From assembly GCA_030430995.1 (NCBI GenBank), contig JAUIKA010000065.1, positions 1-6,151 of the forward strand: DNA of 6,151 nucleotides. The letters run 5' to 3'. A program made the translations under genes and the position numbers. Positions 5,999-6,151 of this stretch are shown in pieces. Below the pieces are notes generated by a model. That model was not told the origin of the DNA. It did not search any database and was given only the letters and a program-made list of their open reading frames with translations. Positions within the stretch are counted from its first letter, which is position 1, and the number at the start of each line of letters is the position of its first letter. This stretch comes from Alphaproteobacteria bacterium. GTDB lineage: Bacteria; Pseudomonadota; Alphaproteobacteria; Rickettsiales; Rickettsiaceae.

Positions 5999-6151
5999 TC
6001 TTTATCATTATTAATTAAGAAATTAACTTCAGCTCCATATATGAAGATTACGCTTACCATATAAAAAAATATTAATGTTATAATAAGACTGGCTAAAGAG
6101 CCATATACTATATTTATCTGGTGATAGTATTTTATATATCTAGATAGATAG
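5995..6151 (-). CDS. YihY/BrkB family inner-membrane protein, C-terminal end (partial)
   Basis: Only the last 51 codons are in the window (first full codon at 6150-6148, TGA stop at 5997-5995); the gene continues past the right edge. The peptide contains INIVYGSLASLI, then a hydrophobic helix, then IYGAEVNFLI and a short charged tail (NNDKE). The YGSLA motif followed by a membrane helix and a G-A-E-x-N ending is characteristic of the last helix of the YihY/BrkB (formerly mis-named ribonuclease BN) family of polytopic inner-membrane proteins, whose function is not settled. The stop overlaps the start of the CNNM transporter gene by four bases, so the two are co-transcribed and likely translationally coupled. 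Their promoter lies outside the window. Confidence 0.8.
   Translation of the reverse strand, partial: YLSRYIKYYHQINIVYGSLASLIITLIFFYMVSVIFIYGAEVNFLINNDKE

Overview
The window reads as a stretch of an AT-rich alphaproteobacterial genome, most likely an intracellular or symbiotic lineage of the Rickettsiales/Holosporales type. The basis is inference from three things: low GC over bases 129-6151, the gene order leuS - lptE - holA that is common in Alphaproteobacteria, and compact versions of all three proteins. I cannot assign a genus. An LptE homologue implies an LPS-exporting outer membrane, which argues against lineages that lost LPS, such as Anaplasma and Wolbachia.

Layout. Bases 1-128 hold the 3' end of an unidentified, strikingly GC-rich reading frame (about 62% GC), and composition drops sharply right after its stop. 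Bases 129-273 are an AT-rich gap with a good extended -10 promoter and a Shine-Dalgarno site for leuS. Bases 274-4014 are a tightly packed plus-strand operon: leucyl-tRNA synthetase, LPS-assembly lipoprotein LptE (ATGA overlap with leuS) and DNA polymerase III delta subunit HolA (17-base overlap with lptE). Bases 4015-4139 separate this operon from a convergent minus-strand gene and contain nested inverted repeats that may act as a shared terminator. Bases 4140-4475 (minus) encode a small acidic Ser/Thr-rich protein of unknown function. Bases 4476-4747 are AT-rich and non-coding. Bases 4748-6151 (minus) hold a CNNM/CorC-type transporter with CBS domains. It is translationally coupled (ATGA) to an upstream gene whose last 51 codons are in the window and which looks like a YihY/BrkB family membrane protein.

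The plus-strand operon joins housekeeping functions that do not share a pathway (translation, outer-membrane LPS assembly, replication clamp loading); its coupling looks like genome economy. The minus-strand pair encodes two inner-membrane proteins, one a probable divalent-cation exporter or regulator. I see no CRISPR array, insertion sequence, phage gene, rRNA or convincing tRNA. Most of the window is ordinary conserved sequence. The parts worth a second look are the GC-rich left edge, the orphan acidic protein and the structured convergent intergenic region.
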